A DNA stretch of 64,000 nucleotides. It comes from Phalacrocorax aristotelis (Eukaryota > Chordata > Aves > Suliformes > Phalacrocoracidae). Below are positions 62,801 to 64,000 of the stretch, piece after piece (within the stretch, counting starts at the first letter, position 1; the number at the start of each line of letters is the position of its first letter). Below the pieces are notes generated by a model. The model ran no database searches, was not told the origin of the DNA, and saw nothing but the letters and a program-made list of their open reading frames with translations. The translations under genes and the position numbers were made by a program. The stretch covers positions 63,968,205-64,032,204 of the forward strand of contig NC_134311.1 of NCBI RefSeq assembly GCF_949628215.1. The letters run 5' to 3'.

Positions 62801-63594
62801 TTTAGATGTGGCTGTAACACTCTGCAAAGGTAGTGCCGTCAGTTTTGTTCCAAGTCATTGGGTTAAAGTCATTACCCCATTACTGAGTCCATAACTGATC
62901 ACAGCAGTGATGCTGTTTCATTTAAAACAAATTAGTTTAAATTAAAATCCACAACAGTGAACAACTGTAGATGGTAACATTCAAAACTGCCAAGTTGATA
63001 TGAGAAGCTGCCCATGTTTTGACCAAATTATTTTCTTTTACACCCTAATTTAAAAAAATGCTGAGAGGACAATAAATTTCCTGAATATAAAAGAAAAAAG
63101 CAAGTGTGAAAGTTATATTAGGGTAATTAAGGGACTGTCTGAAACAACCTCAGTATCTTAACTGTTATCTTTGAGACCTCAAAGAGGACAGTTAACATTG
63201 GAAGAGCTGCGAAAGGCAAATGCAGGGTATAGACTTATAATGGAAGAGAAAAAAGGAATTGATCAGCTTAGCTTGCATCTCTGGAAAAATTCTGGAAAAA
63301 ATGAACCAGCTGTTAACAGCTGCAGAATAATAAAGCCACAGTTATCATATAGACTTATGTGAGGCTTTTTGTACTTACATAGTATCATCAGATGACAAGA
63401 AAATCTTAGCCTGGATGCAACTGCAGGAGTGCAAGTCAGTGGCCTAAAAGGGTTGACTGGTGGTTGTAGGTGAGGTGGTTTTCATGGAGCTATATCCCGT
63501 GTGTAGCTCTCTTTGGTGCTTTGTGTATTTCCTAATGAAATAGAAAAGGAGTGTGTTAAATCTTCTAATGCCACAAAGGTAGAAGTGCCAAATA
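53861..63594. other. Unique AT-rich sequence, nothing firmly recognised
   Basis: No gene or transposon was recognised over 9.7 kb. It includes a perfect 18-bp palindrome (55376-55393), T-runs (59297-59307 approximately; T15 at 62679-62693), and GC-richer patches (57730-58060, 58470-58860, 59640-59920) that match no family I know. An X-box-like TTTCCATGACAAC lies near 53959. The longest open frame is 104 codons, without domains. Confidence 0.45.
55376..55393. repeat. 18-bp perfect AT palindrome
   Basis: ATATTTATATATAAATAT equals its own reverse complement. Confidence 0.8.
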
Positions 63595-63980
63595 TGTTAA
63601 GAAGTTATTAGTGCTCAAAATGATTTTGACAAACTGGAACAAGGTCAGGTGAACTTCAGAAAGGAAAAATGTGAAGTGTTATGCTTCAGCAGCAGTAACC
63701 AGCTGTGGAAATGCTAAGGGCCAACGATCTGATTGCAGGTTTTTGGGGAAAGATCTGAGGGTCATGACAGTGAGCTGGTGAGCCACGCTGTTGTGAAACA
63801 GGCAGAACCCCTGCAACATGCGCAGGAGCTTCTCCGGCTTGCCTCTGCATTGCTGAGGCCTCACATGGAGTATCATGTGTTCTTCAGGGACTGCATTTCC
63901 GAAAGACGTGGAAGAAACAAAGAAGACCCAGAGGAGAATTAAGAGAAGAATCAGAAGCCAAGAAAACATGACCTTTAAGG
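63595..63980 (+). mobile_element. Ancient CR1/L3-like LINE relic at window end
   Basis: A degraded plus-strand ORF2 segment. Landmarks in order: CAAAATGATTTTGACAAACT, GGAACAAGGTC, AACTTCAGAAAGGAAAAATG, TGTGAAGTGTTATGCTTCAG, then GATCTGAGGGTCATGACAGT, GCTGAGGCCTCACATGGAGT, and finally AGAAAACATGACCTTTAAGG. These correspond to the stretch from LEKW.E..F.K.KC to the K.ENMT.E region of old CR1. No continuous frame survives. It is much more diverged than copies A-E and may continue beyond the window. Confidence 0.72.
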
Positions 63981-64000
63981 AAAAAAATTATTGTCTTGGT

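Noticed and set aside
1..64000. Prokaryotic-style systems, CRISPR arrays, operons, phage genes
   Set aside because: No regularly spaced repeats, ribosome-binding sites or dense gene runs. The content is eukaryotic repeats in AT-rich DNA.

Overview
The window looks like non-coding DNA from a bird nuclear genome, either intergenic or from inside a large intron. The bird call rests on many copies of the CR1 LINE retrotransposon ending in the tandem octamer ATTCTATG/ATTCTGTG, which is the diagnostic avian/reptilian 3' end. Avian-style long terminal repeats (LTRs) and the AT-rich, repeat-poor background agree with it. I found no host protein-coding exon, tRNA, rRNA, CRISPR array or bacterial-type operon. 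The open frames longer than about 80 codons that can be identified are pieces of CR1 ORF2 or their antisense shadows. The remaining short frames look like chance.

Layout. 1-6626 is mostly unique sequence with one CR1 3' tail (1662-1912). A 190-bp LTR-like element with 33-bp inverted ends lies at 6627-6816. Two CR1 copies face each other head to head at 8173-9338 (minus strand) and 9976-12552 (plus strand). The second is the longest in the window and keeps most of ORF2 (endonuclease, linker, reverse transcriptase, C-terminus), broken by stops and frameshifts. 16938-20890 is a CR1 cluster: a copy placed directly after an inverted-looking GTT/AAT/AAC microsatellite, a short 3' tail, a very old CR1 relic, and a chimeric copy in which two CR1 segments are joined through two terminal octamers.

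20891-49477 is nearly free of recognisable repeats. It contains AT-rich palindromes, one probable ancient palindromic element (24725-24811) and stretches that resemble conserved regulatory DNA. 49478-52210 is a three-level nest: an old plus-strand CR1 interrupted by a minus-strand CR1, itself interrupted by a complete 1,068-bp solo LTR with a perfect 5-bp target duplication (CCTTC). From 52211 to the end the sequence is again mostly unique, closing with another very old CR1 fragment (63595-63980).

Nothing here forms an operating gene system. The content is a fossil record of LINE and endogenous-retrovirus insertions in a gene-poor region. The best candidates for host function are the AT-rich, homeodomain-site-rich blocks (22560-23140, 42440-42880, 53400-53860), but this is inference that needs cross-species alignment. 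Identity estimates are by eye. Repeat family names below the CR1 or LTR level are deliberately not assigned.
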